NCBI RefSeq assembly: GCF_001550375.1
Contig: NZ_LRTR01000605.1
Span: 1-64,000, forward strand
From: Streptomyces europaeiscabiei
Lineage (GTDB): Bacteria; Actinomycetota; Actinomycetes; Streptomycetales; Streptomycetaceae
DNA: 64,000 nt
Direction of reading: 5' to 3'
Part shown: one piece after another, positions 9,072-17,716 of the stretch
Layout of the letters: the number at the start of each line of letters is the position of its first letter
How positions within the stretch are numbered: position 1 is the first letter of the stretch
Program-made: the position numbers and the translations under genes
Notes under the pieces: generated by a model
Databases searched by the model: none
What the model saw: the letters and a program-made list of their open reading frames with translations, nothing else
What the model was told of the DNA's origin: nothing

Positions 9072-9137
9072 CCTCACCGCACTTTCGGCAGGGGTTCACT
9101 CGCCGTTCACTTCCGTCCATCGGCGGCTTCACCTGAT
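9072..9137 (+). promoter_or_regulatory. PHO box (PhoP-type 11-nt direct repeats) upstream of pstS
   Basis: TCAC cores fall in one 11-base register at 9074, 9096, 9107 and 9129, with degenerate units at 9085 and 9118. The central pair, GTTCACTCGCC and GTTCACTTCCG, fits the known PhoP direct-repeat consensus closely. The site lies about 170-235 bases before the pstS start. By family knowledge PhoP binding here activates pst transcription in phosphate limitation. Confidence 0.88.
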
Positions 9138-9308
9138 CTGCCTAATTTCGGCCTTACCCGGTGCGGGGTGTGGGCCAAATGAGGCCGCGCAACCCGTGAC
9201 GACAGCAGTCTGAGGGACTGAAGGCACCCGCTGGACAGATCCCGATGCTGACTAGACGACTTCGCACGCCGCCATGTGGACGGCGGCTCTTGGAAGGAAC
9301 TCCCGAAA

Positions 9309-10439
9309 GTGAAGCTTCAGCGCAAGAACCGGCTGCGCGCCCTTTCTCTCGGTGCTGTCGCCGTCACCGGCGTCCTGACCCTCACGGCATGCGGGTCCGA
9401 CGACACCAGTGGTGGCGCGAGCGGTACCGGCGACAGCTCGGCGGCCGCCGGCAACATCGACTGCGGCGACGCCAAGGGTCAGCTGCTGGCCGACGGCTCC
9501 TCCGCGCAGAAGAACGCGATCGACGCCTGGGTGAAGCAGTACCAGAGCACCTGCAAGGACGTCGTGATCAACTACAAGGGCAGCGGTTCGGGCGCGGGTA
9601 TCACCGCGTTCACCCAGGGCCAGGTCGCCTTCGCCGGCTCCGACTCGGCGCTGAAGCCCGAAGAGGTCACGGCCTCCAAGGAGATCTGCTCCGGCGGTCA
9701 GGGCATCGACCTGCCGATGGTCGGCGGTCCGATCGCCGTCGGTTACAACGTCCCGGGTGTCGACAGCCTGATCCTGGACGCCAAGACCCTCGCCCTGATC
9801 TTCGACAGCAAGATCACCAACTGGAACGACAAGGCCATCGCGGCGCTGAACCCCGACGCCAAGCTGCCTGACCTCAAGATCCAGGCCTTCCACCGCTCGG
9901 ACGAGTCCGGCACCACGGACAACTTCACCAAGTACCTGATCGCCGCGGCCCCCGACAGCTGGAAGTACGAGGGCGGCAAGGCCTGGCAGGCCAAGGGCGG
10001 CCAGTCCGCGCAGGGCTCCTCCGGTGTCGCGCAGGGCGTGAAGGAGACCAAGGGCGCGATCTCCTACATGGAGCTCTCCTACGCCAAGGAGGGCATCAGC
10101 ACGGTCGACGTCAAGACCGGTGCCGCCACCCCGGTGAAGGCGACCGTCGAGAACGCCACGAAGGCCATCTCCGAGGCCCAGGTCGTGGGTACCGGCAAGG
10201 ACCTCGCGCTGAAGCTCAACTACACGCCGACCGCCGAGGGCGCCTACCCGATCACCCTCGTCACCTACGAGATCGTCTGCGACAAGGGCAACAAGGCCGA
10301 CACCCTGACCGCCACCAAGTCGTTCCTCACCTACGTCGCCTCCGAGGACGGCCAGGCGCTGCTCTCCGAGGCCGGGTACGCCCCGATGCCCGAGGAGATC
10401 ATCACCAAGGTCCGCACGACCATCTCGGAACTGAGCTGA
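9309..10439 (+). CDS. pstS: Phosphate ABC transporter substrate-binding lipoprotein PstS
   Basis: A 376-residue lipoprotein with signal peptide and lipobox LTAC at about residue 24. The mature part matches PstS, with phosphate-binding segments LLADGSSAQ, GSGSGAGITAF, AGSDSAL and HRSDESGTTDNF. It captures phosphate outside the membrane and hands it to PstCA. GTG at 9309 follows a GGAAGGA ribosome site; an in-frame ATG at 9276 would spoil the signal peptide. It is the first gene of pstSCAB, 137 bases from pstC, and lies behind a multi-unit PHO box. Confidence 0.97.
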   Translation: MKLQRKNRLRALSLGAVAVTGVLTLTACGSDDTSGGASGTGDSSAAAGNIDCGDAKGQLLADGSSAQKNAIDAWVKQYQSTCKDVVINYKGSGSGAGITAFTQGQVAFAGSDSALKPEEVTASKEICSGGQGIDLPMVGGPIAVGYNVPGVDSLILDAKTLALIFDSKITNWNDKAIAALNPDAKLPDLKIQAFHRSDESGTTDNFTKYLIAAAPDSWKYEGGKAWQAKGGQSAQGSSGVAQGVKETKGAISYMELSYAKEGISTVDVKTGAATPVKATVENATKAISEAQVVGTGKDLALKLNYTPTAEGAYPITLVTYEIVCDKGNKADTLTATKSFLTYVASEDGQALLSEAGYAPMPEEIITKVRTTISELS

Positions 10440-10576
10440 CCTGAGTGCGGTCCGGTCCCCACCGGGACCGGGCCGCACCGTCCGGTGCACCGCCGCCAGG
10501 AGCCCTCCGCCATCGCGGGTGGCTCCGCCCCGAGCCGCCGTCCGCACGACGACGGCTCCGCAGACCGGAGAACGTG

Positions 10577-11584
10577 ATGGACATATCGACCAAAGACACT
10601 CCCGCTCCTCCCACTCCACCGAGTTCCGCCACCGTCGAGGAGAAGCGCGCCGCCCGCGGCGCCACACGCGTCGGCGACCGGGTCTTCCTCGGTCTCTCCC
10701 GCGGATCCGGCATCTTCCTGCTGGCGCTCATGGCGGCCATCGCCGTGTTCCTCAGCTACCGTGCCGCGCTCGCGATCAGTGAGGACGAGGCCAACTTCTT
10801 CACCACCTTCGAGTGGAACCCCACCGCGGCGCCGCCGGTGTTCGGCATCGCGGTCCTGGCCTTCGGCACCATCGTCTCGTCGGTCATCGCCATGGCCATC
10901 GCGGTCCCGGTCGCGGTCGGCATCGCCCTGTTCATCACGCACTACGCACCGCGCAGGCTGGGCGGCCCCATCGCGTACGTGATCGACCTGCTCGCCGCCG
11001 TGCCGTCCATCGTGTACGGCCTCTGGGGCGCCCTGGTCCTCGTACCGCAGCTCGACGGGCTCTACGGCTGGCTGAACGACTACCTCGGCTGGACCGGAAT
11101 CTTCGAATGGCAGGGCGGCGCCCCCCGTTCGATGCTCACCGTCGGCATCCTGCTCGCGATCATGATCCTGCCGATCATCACCAACGTGAGCCGCGAGGTC
11201 TTCCGCCAGGTCCCGCGGATGCACGAGGAGGCCGCCCTGGCCCTCGGCGCCACCCGGTGGGAAGTCATCCGCATGGCGGTGCTGCCCTTCGGGCGCTCCG
11301 GTGTCATCTCCGCGTCGATGCTCGGCCTCGGCCGCGCCCTCGGCGAGACCATGGCCGTGGCGATGGTCCTGTCGTCCAGCTTCGAGATCAACCTCAGCCT
11401 GCTCGACCCGGGCGGCGGCACCTTCGCCCAGAACATCGCGAGCAAGTTCAGTGAGGCCACCGAGATCGGGCGGGACGCGCTCATCGCCTCCGGTCTGGTC
11501 CTGTTCGTCATCACCCTGCTGGTCAACGGTGGGGCGCGCCTGATCATCGCCCGCCGCAAGGAGTTCTCGGGGGCCAACGCATGA
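10577..11584 (+). CDS. pstC: Phosphate ABC transporter permease PstC
   Basis: A 335-residue inner-membrane permease with an extended cytoplasmic N-terminus rich in Pro/Ser and about six membrane segments. The EAA loop (EEAALALGATRWEVIRMAVLPFGRSG) contacts the ATPase PstB. ATG at 10577 with GGAG six bases upstream is chosen over an in-frame GTG at 10445. The 3' end overlaps pstA by four bases (ATGA), so the two channel halves are translationally coupled. The 137-base gap after pstS contains no gene. Confidence 0.96.
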   Translation: MDISTKDTPAPPTPPSSATVEEKRAARGATRVGDRVFLGLSRGSGIFLLALMAAIAVFLSYRAALAISEDEANFFTTFEWNPTAAPPVFGIAVLAFGTIVSSVIAMAIAVPVAVGIALFITHYAPRRLGGPIAYVIDLLAAVPSIVYGLWGALVLVPQLDGLYGWLNDYLGWTGIFEWQGGAPRSMLTVGILLAIMILPIITNVSREVFRQVPRMHEEAALALGATRWEVIRMAVLPFGRSGVISASMLGLGRALGETMAVAMVLSSSFEINLSLLDPGGGTFAQNIASKFSEATEIGRDALIASGLVLFVITLLVNGGARLIIARRKEFSGANA

Positions 11585-12636
11585 GCAACTCGACTCTCTC
11601 CGGAAAGCGCCCGAGCACGCTGCGCGCCGCGTCCCTGCCCAAGTGGTTCTCGTGGGCGGTCGCCGCCGGCTCGATCGCTCTGGGCCTCGGCATCAGCGCG
11701 GCGGCAGGCCTGGAGAGCTCCATCCAGTGGGCCCTGATCGCCGGACTCCTCTTCGTCCTCGGGTCGTACGTCATCACCTCGCGGGTCGAGGGCAGCCGGC
11801 AGGCCAAGGACCGTGTGGCGACCAGCCTCGTCTGGGTCGCGTTCCTGCTCGCCCTCATCCCGCTGGCCTCCCTCATCTACGAGACGGTCAAGCGCGGTGT
11901 GAAGGTCTTCGACGGCTACTTCCTCAGCCACTCGATGGGTGTGGTCTCCACCTCCGAGCCCGGTGGCGGCATCTACCACGCCATCCTCGGCACGCTGGAG
12001 CAGGTCGGCATCGCCGCCGTGATCTCCGTTCCGGTCGGAGTGCTGACCGCGATCTACCTGGTCGAGTACGGCCGCGGCAATCTCGCCAAGGCCGTCACGT
12101 TCTTCGTCGACGTCATGACGGGCATCCCGTCGATCGTCGCGGGCCTGTTCATCCTCAGTACCTGGATCCTGATACTGGGCATGGGCCCCTCCGGCTTCGC
12201 CGGCGCGATGGCGCTGACCATCCTGATGCTGCCGGTCGTCGTCCGCTCCACCGAGGAGATGCTCAAGCTCGTCCCGAACGAGCTGCGCGAGGCCTCGCTG
12301 GCGCTGGGCGTGCCGAAGTGGCGCACCATCCTCAAAATCGTGCTGCCGACCGCGATCGGTGGTATTACGACAGGTGTGATGCTCGCGGTCGCCCGTATCG
12401 CCGGTGAGACCGCTCCGGTCCTGCTGCTGGTGTGGGGCTCGAACTACATCAACGCGAACCCCTTCGCCGACCCGCAGGCCTCGCTGCCGATGTACATCTA
12501 TCTGCAGTTCCAGCAGAGCGGCGGCTCCGGAGCGGCGTACGACCGCGCCTGGGCGGCGTCGCTGACGCTGATCGCCTTCATCATGATCCTGAACCTGGCG
12601 GCCCGCGGTATCGCCCGCTGGAAGGCCCCACGATGA
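11581..12636 (+). CDS. pstA: Phosphate ABC transporter permease PstA
   Basis: A 351-residue permease, second half of the phosphate channel. About six membrane segments follow a basic N-terminus, and the EAA loop REASLALGVPKWRTILKIVLPTAIGG is well kept. It starts within the stop of pstC (ATGA overlap). A gap of 82 bases separates it from pstB. Its position in pstSCAB and the PHO box before pstS indicate induction under phosphate limitation. Confidence 0.96.
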   Translation: MSNSTLSGKRPSTLRAASLPKWFSWAVAAGSIALGLGISAAAGLESSIQWALIAGLLFVLGSYVITSRVEGSRQAKDRVATSLVWVAFLLALIPLASLIYETVKRGVKVFDGYFLSHSMGVVSTSEPGGGIYHAILGTLEQVGIAAVISVPVGVLTAIYLVEYGRGNLAKAVTFFVDVMTGIPSIVAGLFILSTWILILGMGPSGFAGAMALTILMLPVVVRSTEEMLKLVPNELREASLALGVPKWRTILKIVLPTAIGGITTGVMLAVARIAGETAPVLLLVWGSNYINANPFADPQASLPMYIYLQFQQSGGSGAAYDRAWAASLTLIAFIMILNLAARGIARWKAPR

Positions 12637-12718
12637 CAACACGCGGCTCCGCCGCGTGGCCGGTCGCTGACGCGGCCATACAGCGACCAGTTCCCCCGCG
12701 AAAGAAGCAGTGATTCCC

Positions 12719-13495
12719 ATGGCCAAGCGAATTGACGTCAGCGGCCTCAACGCCTACTACAGCTCGTTCCGGGCCATCGAGGACATCTCGATGGCCATCG
12801 AGCCCCGTACGGTGACGGCCTTCATCGGCCCCTCCGGCTGCGGCAAGTCCACGTTCCTGCGCACCCTGAACCGGATGCACGAGGTCACGCCGGGCGGCCG
12901 TGTCGAGGGCAAGGTCATGCTCGACGACGAGAACCTGTACGGCGCCGGGGTCGACCCGGTCTCCGTGCGGCGTGAGGTCGGCATGGTCTTCCAGCGGCCG
13001 AACCCGTTCCCCACGATGTCGATCTACGACAACGTGGCGGCGGGCCTGAAGCTGGTCGGTGGCAAGAAGAAGTCCGAGCTGGACGACATCGTCGAGAAGT
13101 CCCTCAAGGGCGCGAACCTCTGGAACGAGGTCAAGGACCGCCTCAACAAGCCGGGTTCCGGTCTCTCCGGCGGTCAGCAGCAGCGACTGTGCATCGCCCG
13201 CGCGATCGCGGTCCAGCCGAAGGTGCTGCTCATGGACGAGCCGTGCTCCGCGCTGGACCCGATCTCGACGCTCGCCATCGAAGACCTCATCGGTGAGCTG
13301 AAGGAGCGCTTCACGATCGTCATCGTGACGCACAACATGCAGCAGGCGGCGCGTGTCTCCGACCGTACGGCGTTCTTCAACCTCTCGGCCGTGGGGCAGC
13401 CCGGCAAGCTCATCGAGATAGACGACACGGAGCGGATCTTCTCCAACCCGTCCGTCCAGGCCACGGAGGACTACATCTCCGGCCGCTTCGGCTAG
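12719..13495 (+). CDS. pstB: Phosphate ABC transporter ATPase PstB
   Basis: A 258-residue ATPase with Walker [10 protein letters not shown] near residue 38, signature LSGGQQQR, Walker [13 protein letters not shown] and the switch His in VTHNMQQA. It powers phosphate import through PstCA. ATG at 12719 gives the usual [10 protein letters not shown] family start; a GTG at 12710 is also in frame. It is the last gene of the operon and is followed by a strong hairpin terminator. No phoU follows it; a DUF47 (PhoU-like) gene is found instead in the facing pit operon. Confidence 0.97.
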   Translation: MAKRIDVSGLNAYYSSFRAIEDISMAIEPRTVTAFIGPSGCGKSTFLRTLNRMHEVTPGGRVEGKVMLDDENLYGAGVDPVSVRREVGMVFQRPNPFPTMSIYDNVAAGLKLVGGKKKSELDDIVEKSLKGANLWNEVKDRLNKPGSGLSGGQQQRLCIARAIAVQPKVLLMDEPCSALDPISTLAIEDLIGELKERFTIVIVTHNMQQAARVSDRTAFFNLSAVGQPGKLIEIDDTERIFSNPSVQATEDYISGRFG

Positions 13496-13554
13496 GCCGT
13501 CGCCCGAAGGAACTCCTCGCGGTGCTGCATGGCGGTGCCGCCGCGAGGTAGGTG

Positions 13555-13592
13555 AAGGGCCCGTCCCCGGTTTCCGGGGGCGGGCCCTTTCT
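13555..13592 (+). terminator. Rho-independent terminator of pstSCAB
   Basis: A 16-base stem (AAGGGCCCGTCCCCGG against CCGGGGGCGGGCCCTT, one G-T pair) with a TTT loop, followed by a short T tract. It lies 60 bases after the pstB stop and may also act on transcripts from the facing pit operon. Confidence 0.85.
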
Positions 13593-13730
13593 CGTCCGCA
13601 CGGGGTCCTTCTCGCGGGGGCGTGGCAGGCGCCTCTTCTCGCCCCCGCCGCCCCTACCCGTCCCATCCCTGGGGGCTGCGCCCCCGGACCCCCATCGCCG
13701 AGTGGTCGGGCGCGGGTCCGGCGGGGCTTC

Positions 13731-13764
13731 TCGCGCAGTTCCCCGCGCCCCTGACGGGGCGCGG
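13731..13764. repeat. Dispersed cgcgcagttccccgcgcccc element, copy 3
   Basis: The element (tcgcgcagttccccgcgccc followed by ctgacggggcgcgg) forms a short hairpin 32 bases beyond the pit stop, between convergent operons. The companion ccccgccgcccctacccg repeat lies at 13640-13690. Together they fill the 200 bases between the pst terminator and pit. Confidence 0.6.
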
Positions 13765-13795
13765 TTCCCCGCGGCCCGTGGGGGGAGGGGCGGGG

Positions 13796-14794
13796 CTACA
13801 GGACCGCCAGGTTCACGATCCAGAAGCTTGTCGCGGCGACCAGGGCCGCGGCCGGCATCGTGATGAACCAGCCGAGGATGATGTTCTTGGCCACGCCCCA
13901 GCGGACGGCGTTGATGCGCTTGGTCGCGCCGACGCCCATGATCGCCGAGGTGATGATGTGGGTCGTGGAGATGGGGGCCTTGAAGATGAAGGCCGTGATG
14001 AACATGATCGACGCGCCGGTGGTCTCGGCGGCGAAGCCCTGCGGCGGGTCGAGTTCGATGATCTTCCGGCCCAGAGTGCGCATGATGCGCCAGCCGCCCG
14101 CGTACGTACCGAGGGAGAGCATCACCGCGCAGACGATCTTCACCCAGACCGGGATGGGATCGCCGTAGTCCTCGACGTCCGCGATGACCAGGGCCATCAC
14201 GACGATGCCCATCGTCTTCTGTGCGTCCTGAAGACCGTGGCCGAGGGCCATGCCGGCCGCCGACACGGTCTGCGCTATACGGAAACCGCGCTTCGCCTTG
14301 TGCGGGTTGGCGCGGCGGAAGATCCACATGATCGCCGCCATCACCAGATAGCCGACGACCAGGCCGACCACCGGTGACACGAACATCGGGATGACGATCT
14401 TCTCCAGCACGCCGGACCAGTAGACCGTCGTACCGCCCGCGAGTGCCGCGCCCACCATGCCGCCGAACAGCGCGTGGGAGGAGGACGACGGGAGACCGAA
14501 GTACCAGGTGACGAGGTTCCAGGTGATCGCGCCGACCAGCGCCGCGAAGAGGATGCCCATCCCCTTCGAGCCCTCGGGCGTGGAGATCACGCCCTCGCTG
14601 ACCGTCTTGGCGACGCCGCTGCCGAGGAAGGCGCCCACGAGGTTCATCACCGCGGCCATGGCGAGGGCCGCGCGGGGCGTCAGCGCGCGGGTCGACACCG
14701 AGGTCGCGATCGCGTTCGCGGAGTCGTGGAAGCCGTTGGTGTACGTGAAGAAGAGCGCGACCCCGATGGTCACGACCAGAGCGAAGGTGTCCAT
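13796..14794 (-). CDS. pit: Low-affinity inorganic phosphate transporter Pit
   Basis: A 332-residue membrane carrier of the Pit/PHO4 family with about ten membrane segments. Both signature repeats are visible: FTYTNGFHDSANAIATSV near the N-terminus and QDAQKTMGIVVMAL in the second half. It imports phosphate, probably as a metal complex, driven by the proton gradient. ATG at 14794 gives the classic N-terminus. It lies seven bases after a DUF47 gene and faces the Pst operon, so both uptake systems are adjacent. Confidence 0.95.
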   Translation of the reverse strand: MDTFALVVTIGVALFFTYTNGFHDSANAIATSVSTRALTPRAALAMAAVMNLVGAFLGSGVAKTVSEGVISTPEGSKGMGILFAALVGAITWNLVTWYFGLPSSSSHALFGGMVGAALAGGTTVYWSGVLEKIVIPMFVSPVVGLVVGYLVMAAIMWIFRRANPHKAKRGFRIAQTVSAAGMALGHGLQDAQKTMGIVVMALVIADVEDYGDPIPVWVKIVCAVMLSLGTYAGGWRIMRTLGRKIIELDPPQGFAAETTGASIMFITAFIFKAPISTTHIITSAIMGVGATKRINAVRWGVAKNIILGWFITMPAAALVAATSFWIVNLAVL

Positions 14795-14801
14795 GAAAGG
14801 T

Positions 14802-15422
14802 TCAGGACTCCTTGACGGCGATGGTCTCCACCGTGTTCGCCACGTGCTCGAACGCGTCCGCCGCCTCCTCCAGCACATCCACGATCTGCTTGAGTTTCAG
14901 CACCTCGATGGCCTCGTACTTGCCGTTGAAGAGCATGGCCAGCAGCTTGCGGTGGATCTGGTCGGCCTGGTTCTCCAGCCGGTTGACCTCGATCCAGTAC
15001 TCCGTGAGGTTGGCCATGGTCCGCAGGTTCGGCATGGCCTCGGCGGTCAGCTCGGCGGCCCGCGCCAGCACCTCGATCTGCTGCTCGACGCCCTTGGGCA
15101 GATCCTCGACGTTGTAGAGGACGACCAGGTCGACGGCCTCCTCCATGAAGTCCATGATGTCGTCGAGGGAGGACGCGAGGTTGTAGATGTCCTCGCGGTC
15201 GAACGGCGTGATGAACGAGGAGTTCAGCTGGTGGAAGATCGCGTGTGTGGCGTCGTCACCGGCGTGTTCAGCGGCCCGCATACGCTCTGCGATCTCGGCC
15301 CGGCCGGCGGTGTCCGCCCCGAGCAGTTCCATGAGGAGTTTCGAGCCCGTGACGATGTTGTCCGCGGATGCGGCGAACATGTCGTAGAAGCTCGTCTCCC
15401 TGGGGGTCAGACGAAAGCGCAC
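14802..15422 (-). CDS. DUF47 family PhoU-like protein, Pit accessory
   Basis: A 206-residue all-helical cytoplasmic protein with the PhoU-like pattern, including acidic metal-binding helices (EHAGDDATHAIF and NRLENQADQIHRKLL). DUF47 genes normally precede pit and are thought to adjust Pit activity or its expression in response to phosphate. Here it is the first gene of a two-gene operon with pit, seven bases apart. The upstream region of 188 bases separates it from csoR and should hold a divergent promoter pair. Confidence 0.93.
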   Translation of the reverse strand: MRFRLTPRETSFYDMFAASADNIVTGSKLLMELLGADTAGRAEIAERMRAAEHAGDDATHAIFHQLNSSFITPFDREDIYNLASSLDDIMDFMEEAVDLVVLYNVEDLPKGVEQQIEVLARAAELTAEAMPNLRTMANLTEYWIEVNRLENQADQIHRKLLAMLFNGKYEAIEVLKLKQIVDVLEEAADAFEHVANTVETIAVKES

Positions 15423-15576
15423 GTGGGGTCCTCGGTATGCATTGGTTTCGGTCAGGCTGATGCTAGGCGCATCATCCGGCCACGGCTAATGGGCCGTCCC
15501 CCAGTGTCGCCCATCATGCAGATCGACCGGCAGGGGGGCCGCCCGCAGGGCGTATACCCGCCAAAGTTCGCTACCA

Positions 15577-15595
15577 TATACCCGGTAGGGGTATA
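15577..15595. promoter_or_regulatory. CsoR-type copper operator
   Basis: A perfect inverted repeat, TATACCC and GGGTATA with a 5-base spacer, ending 15 bases before the csoR start codon, where it would cover the -10 region. The A/T-flanked C3-N5-G3 layout matches known actinobacterial CsoR sites. A partial half (GTATACCCG) sits 25 bases upstream at 15552. Confidence 0.85.
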
Positions 15596-15610
15596 TGTCT
15601 GGAGGCTGCG

Positions 15611-15976
15611 ATGACGACCACAGGGGCCGGCGCTGAAGTGCCCTCCGCCGTAGACGGCGTGGAGCCGGGTGTCGTGACCGACCACGACCGTGGAATCCAC
15701 GGGTACCACCACCAGAAGGACGAGCACCTGAAGCGCCTGCGGCGTATCGAGGGGCAGATTCGTGGGCTCCAGCGGATGGTGGACGAGGACGTCTACTGCA
15801 TCGACATACTCACCCAGGTCTCCGCCTCCACCAAGGCCCTGCAGTCCTTCGCGCTGCAGCTGCTCGAAGAACACCTGCGGCACTGCGTCGCCGACGCGGC
15901 TCTCAAGGGCGGCGCCGAGATCGACGCGAAGGTGGAGGAGGCCACGAAGGCGATCGGGCGGCTGCTGCGGACCTGA
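15611..15976 (+). CDS. csoR: Copper-sensing repressor CsoR
   Basis: A 121-residue helical repressor. The Cu(I) ligands are all present: Cys63, His88 and Cys92, with the C-x24-H-x3-C spacing of CsoR. A His-rich, partly disordered N-terminal tail of about 30 residues precedes the family core. GGAGG lies 6 bases before the ATG. Apo-CsoR binds DNA and Cu(I) releases it. The operator just upstream implies autoregulation. No copZ or copA lies alongside, so its exporter targets must be elsewhere, as reported for the S. coelicolor homologue. Confidence 0.94.
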   Translation: MTTTGAGAEVPSAVDGVEPGVVTDHDRGIHGYHHQKDEHLKRLRRIEGQIRGLQRMVDEDVYCIDILTQVSASTKALQSFALQLLEEHLRHCVADAALKGGAEIDAKVEEATKAIGRLLRT

Positions 15977-16135
15977 GCGCCGGGGGCTTGGGGGCGTGCT
16001 GCCCGAGGGGTGCTTTTCGGCCACCGGGTGTGGTCGCCAGGTGTGGTCACCGGGCGCGGCCACAGGATCAGCCACCGGGGCCCGCCGCGGTGTGCGGGTG
16101 CGGCCAGGGGCCGGTGCTCCCGGCGCGGCCGTCCG

Positions 16136-16321
16136 CTACCGGGGTGGTTGGTCCTCGTGGGCGTGCTCTTCCCAGACGCGCAGGACCTCGTCGATGCGGT
16201 CGGGACTGAGGCGGTCGCCGTCGGTGGTCGAGGCCGCGATGATGAGGTCGCCGCAGAGCTCGATCTCGGCGAGGGCCACGTGGTCCTGAACCGCCGTACC
16301 GCCTGCCGGAGCCACGCGCAT
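16136..16321 (-). CDS. Small conserved Streptomyces protein
   Basis: A 61-residue protein with the segment EIELCGDLIIAASTTDGDRLSPDRIDEVL, no signal peptide and a single Cys. ATG at 16321 is preceded by AGAGAAGAGG; a GTG one codon upstream is possible. Third-position GC fits a real gene. I recognise it as a conserved short Streptomyces hypothetical protein but know no function. It is convergent with csoR and lies 106 bases before the lipoprotein gene read on the same strand. Confidence 0.7.
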   Translation of the reverse strand: MRVAPAGGTAVQDHVALAEIELCGDLIIAASTTDGDRLSPDRIDEVLRVWEEHAHEDQPPR

Positions 16322-16427
16322 CACCTCTTCTCTGCCGTCACCGACTCCTAGGGTAGGCAGCGGCCCACGGCCCGCGCATGGCACCAACGGACCATTTCCG
16401 GCCCCGTACTTTCCGACTCCTCGGGGA

Positions 16428-17261
16428 CTACTCCTCCGCGATCTTCCCGGCGTAGATGTCCTCGGGTCTCGGCAGCCGTACGGTGACGTGGACGCCGAAG
16501 TCGTACAGCAGGGTCGTCGAGGTGACGGCGATCGTGCCCTGCCGGGCGCCGTTGACGAAGCTGAAGCGGTGGCGGACCTTCCGGATGCGGCCCTCGTCGT
16601 CGAGGTAGGCGTCGAAGGGGACCCGGGCGGTGGCGAAGCCCTCGGCGGCGGCGCGCAGGGGGGCCCGGTTGCCCTCGGAGGCCGCGCGGGAGGCGGTCGT
16701 GAGGTCGGCGGTGCCGCGGTAGTGCCGGACCCGGGTGCCGTCGATCTCGGTCTCGCCGACGAGTTCCGCCGTACGTGCCCCGCGCAGCACCTCGGCCGCG
16801 GCGAACGGGTCGGTGGCGCCGCCGGTGACCAGATTGCCGTCGGAGAGGGTGCCCGTGTCGACGCGGACCCATTTGTCGGCGGGGACGCCCGCGCCGCGGT
16901 TCTTCATGAACAGGGCGCCGGGGGCGAGGAGTTCGGTGATCGGGCGGTGCTCGCTGCGGCCGGCGGGGTCGTGCGGGAGCAGCACCTTGAGCCTGCCGAG
17001 CTGTCTGCCGTAGTCGTAGACGCCCTCGCCGTGGATGGTCACGCGGGTGCCGCCGGTGGCCATCTCCATCTCCGTACGGGCCTTGGAGCTGCCCGCGCGG
17101 ACGAGGGTGGGAGCGGCGCGGTGCAGCAGGTCCACCGGGTCGGAAGGGAGGGAGTCGTCGGGGCCGCCGCCGCCCGAGCAGCCGGTGACACCGGTCGTGC
17201 CGACGATGAGTCCTGCCGCGACGAGCGCCGCGCCTGTCCTGCTGTGCCGCCGCGTCACCAT
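16428..17261 (-). CDS. Secreted lipoprotein, LppX/LprG-like fold
   Basis: A 277-residue protein with signal peptide and lipobox VTGC. The mature part has the U-shaped beta-sheet pattern of the LolA/LppX/LprAFG group (helix 'DPVDLLHRAA', long strands with GEGVYDY, and a C-terminal IYAGKIAEE tail). Actinobacterial members bind lipids in a hydrophobic pocket; whether this one does is not known. ATG at 17261 gives MVTRRHSRTG and a clean signal peptide. It appears monocistronic. Confidence 0.82.
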   Translation of the reverse strand: MVTRRHSRTGAALVAAGLIVGTTGVTGCSGGGGPDDSLPSDPVDLLHRAAPTLVRAGSSKARTEMEMATGGTRVTIHGEGVYDYGRQLGRLKVLLPHDPAGRSEHRPITELLAPGALFMKNRGAGVPADKWVRVDTGTLSDGNLVTGGATDPFAAAEVLRGARTAELVGETEIDGTRVRHYRGTADLTTASRAASEGNRAPLRAAAEGFATARVPFDAYLDDEGRIRKVRHRFSFVNGARQGTIAVTSTTLLYDFGVHVTVRLPRPEDIYAGKIAEE

Positions 17262-17424
17262 CGCCTGCCAATCCCCTGGCCGGGTCTGTACCGGGTCCAC
17301 CTGCTTGTTTTCGTGATAACGACGGGTCGGGGAGGTCGTCACGCGGGGTGGGTGAGGGTGAGGGTGAGGGGTGGGAGCGCCCCGTGGCTCGGGTCGTCCG
17401 TCGTGTCGCGACTGAGGGTGGGTC

Positions 17425-17459
17425 GTGGCTGGTCGCGCCCCGCGGGGGAGCCGCAGATG
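17425..17459. repeat. Second dispersed element, gtggctggtcgcgcccc type
   Basis: A GC-rich intergenic segment containing gtggctggtcgcgccccg followed by ggagccgcagatg. A close copy lies at 30224-30258 (gtggctgatcgcgcccca, then ggagccgcggatg) before the 5'-nucleotidase, and a hybrid joined to the cgcgcagttcc element lies at 39825. Function unknown. Confidence 0.55.
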
Positions 17460-17545
17460 GCGCAGCCCCGCGCCCCTTCGGGGGCGTTCGAGGGCGTTCG
17501 GGGCGGAGGGGATCGGGCCTGCTTGCCCTGGGTAACGTTGTGGGT

Positions 17546-17713
17546 GTGGCGCATCAGGGCGAGCCGATACCTCCGCAGCAGCACCGTACGACCACTGTCG
17601 AACAGGGCCAGTTCTGTGTGGCGAGATGCAGCTGCGGCTGGCGCGGTCCGGCCCGGCGGGCCCGGAGCCTGGCGCGGACGGACGCGCAGGGGCACACGGC
17701 GGGCGGGGCCTGA
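17546..17713 (+). CDS. Small Cys-containing protein, probably leaderless
   Basis: A 55-residue protein with CxC and a CSCGWRGPARRARSLARTDA tail, a pattern seen in short conserved Streptomyces proteins, perhaps a small metal-binding fold. GTG at 17546 has no ribosome site, but TAACGT at 17532-17537 sits about nine bases before it, as a -10 box would for a leaderless mRNA. An alternative GTG is at 17540. It ends three bases before the relic of a NUDIX gene on the other strand. Confidence 0.6.
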   Translation: MAHQGEPIPPQQHRTTTVEQGQFCVARCSCGWRGPARRARSLARTDAQGHTAGGA

Positions 17714-17716
17714 GGG

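Noticed and set aside
8830-9132. Minus-strand gene before pstS
   Set aside because: It lies across the PHO box, has poor codon usage and no ribosome site.
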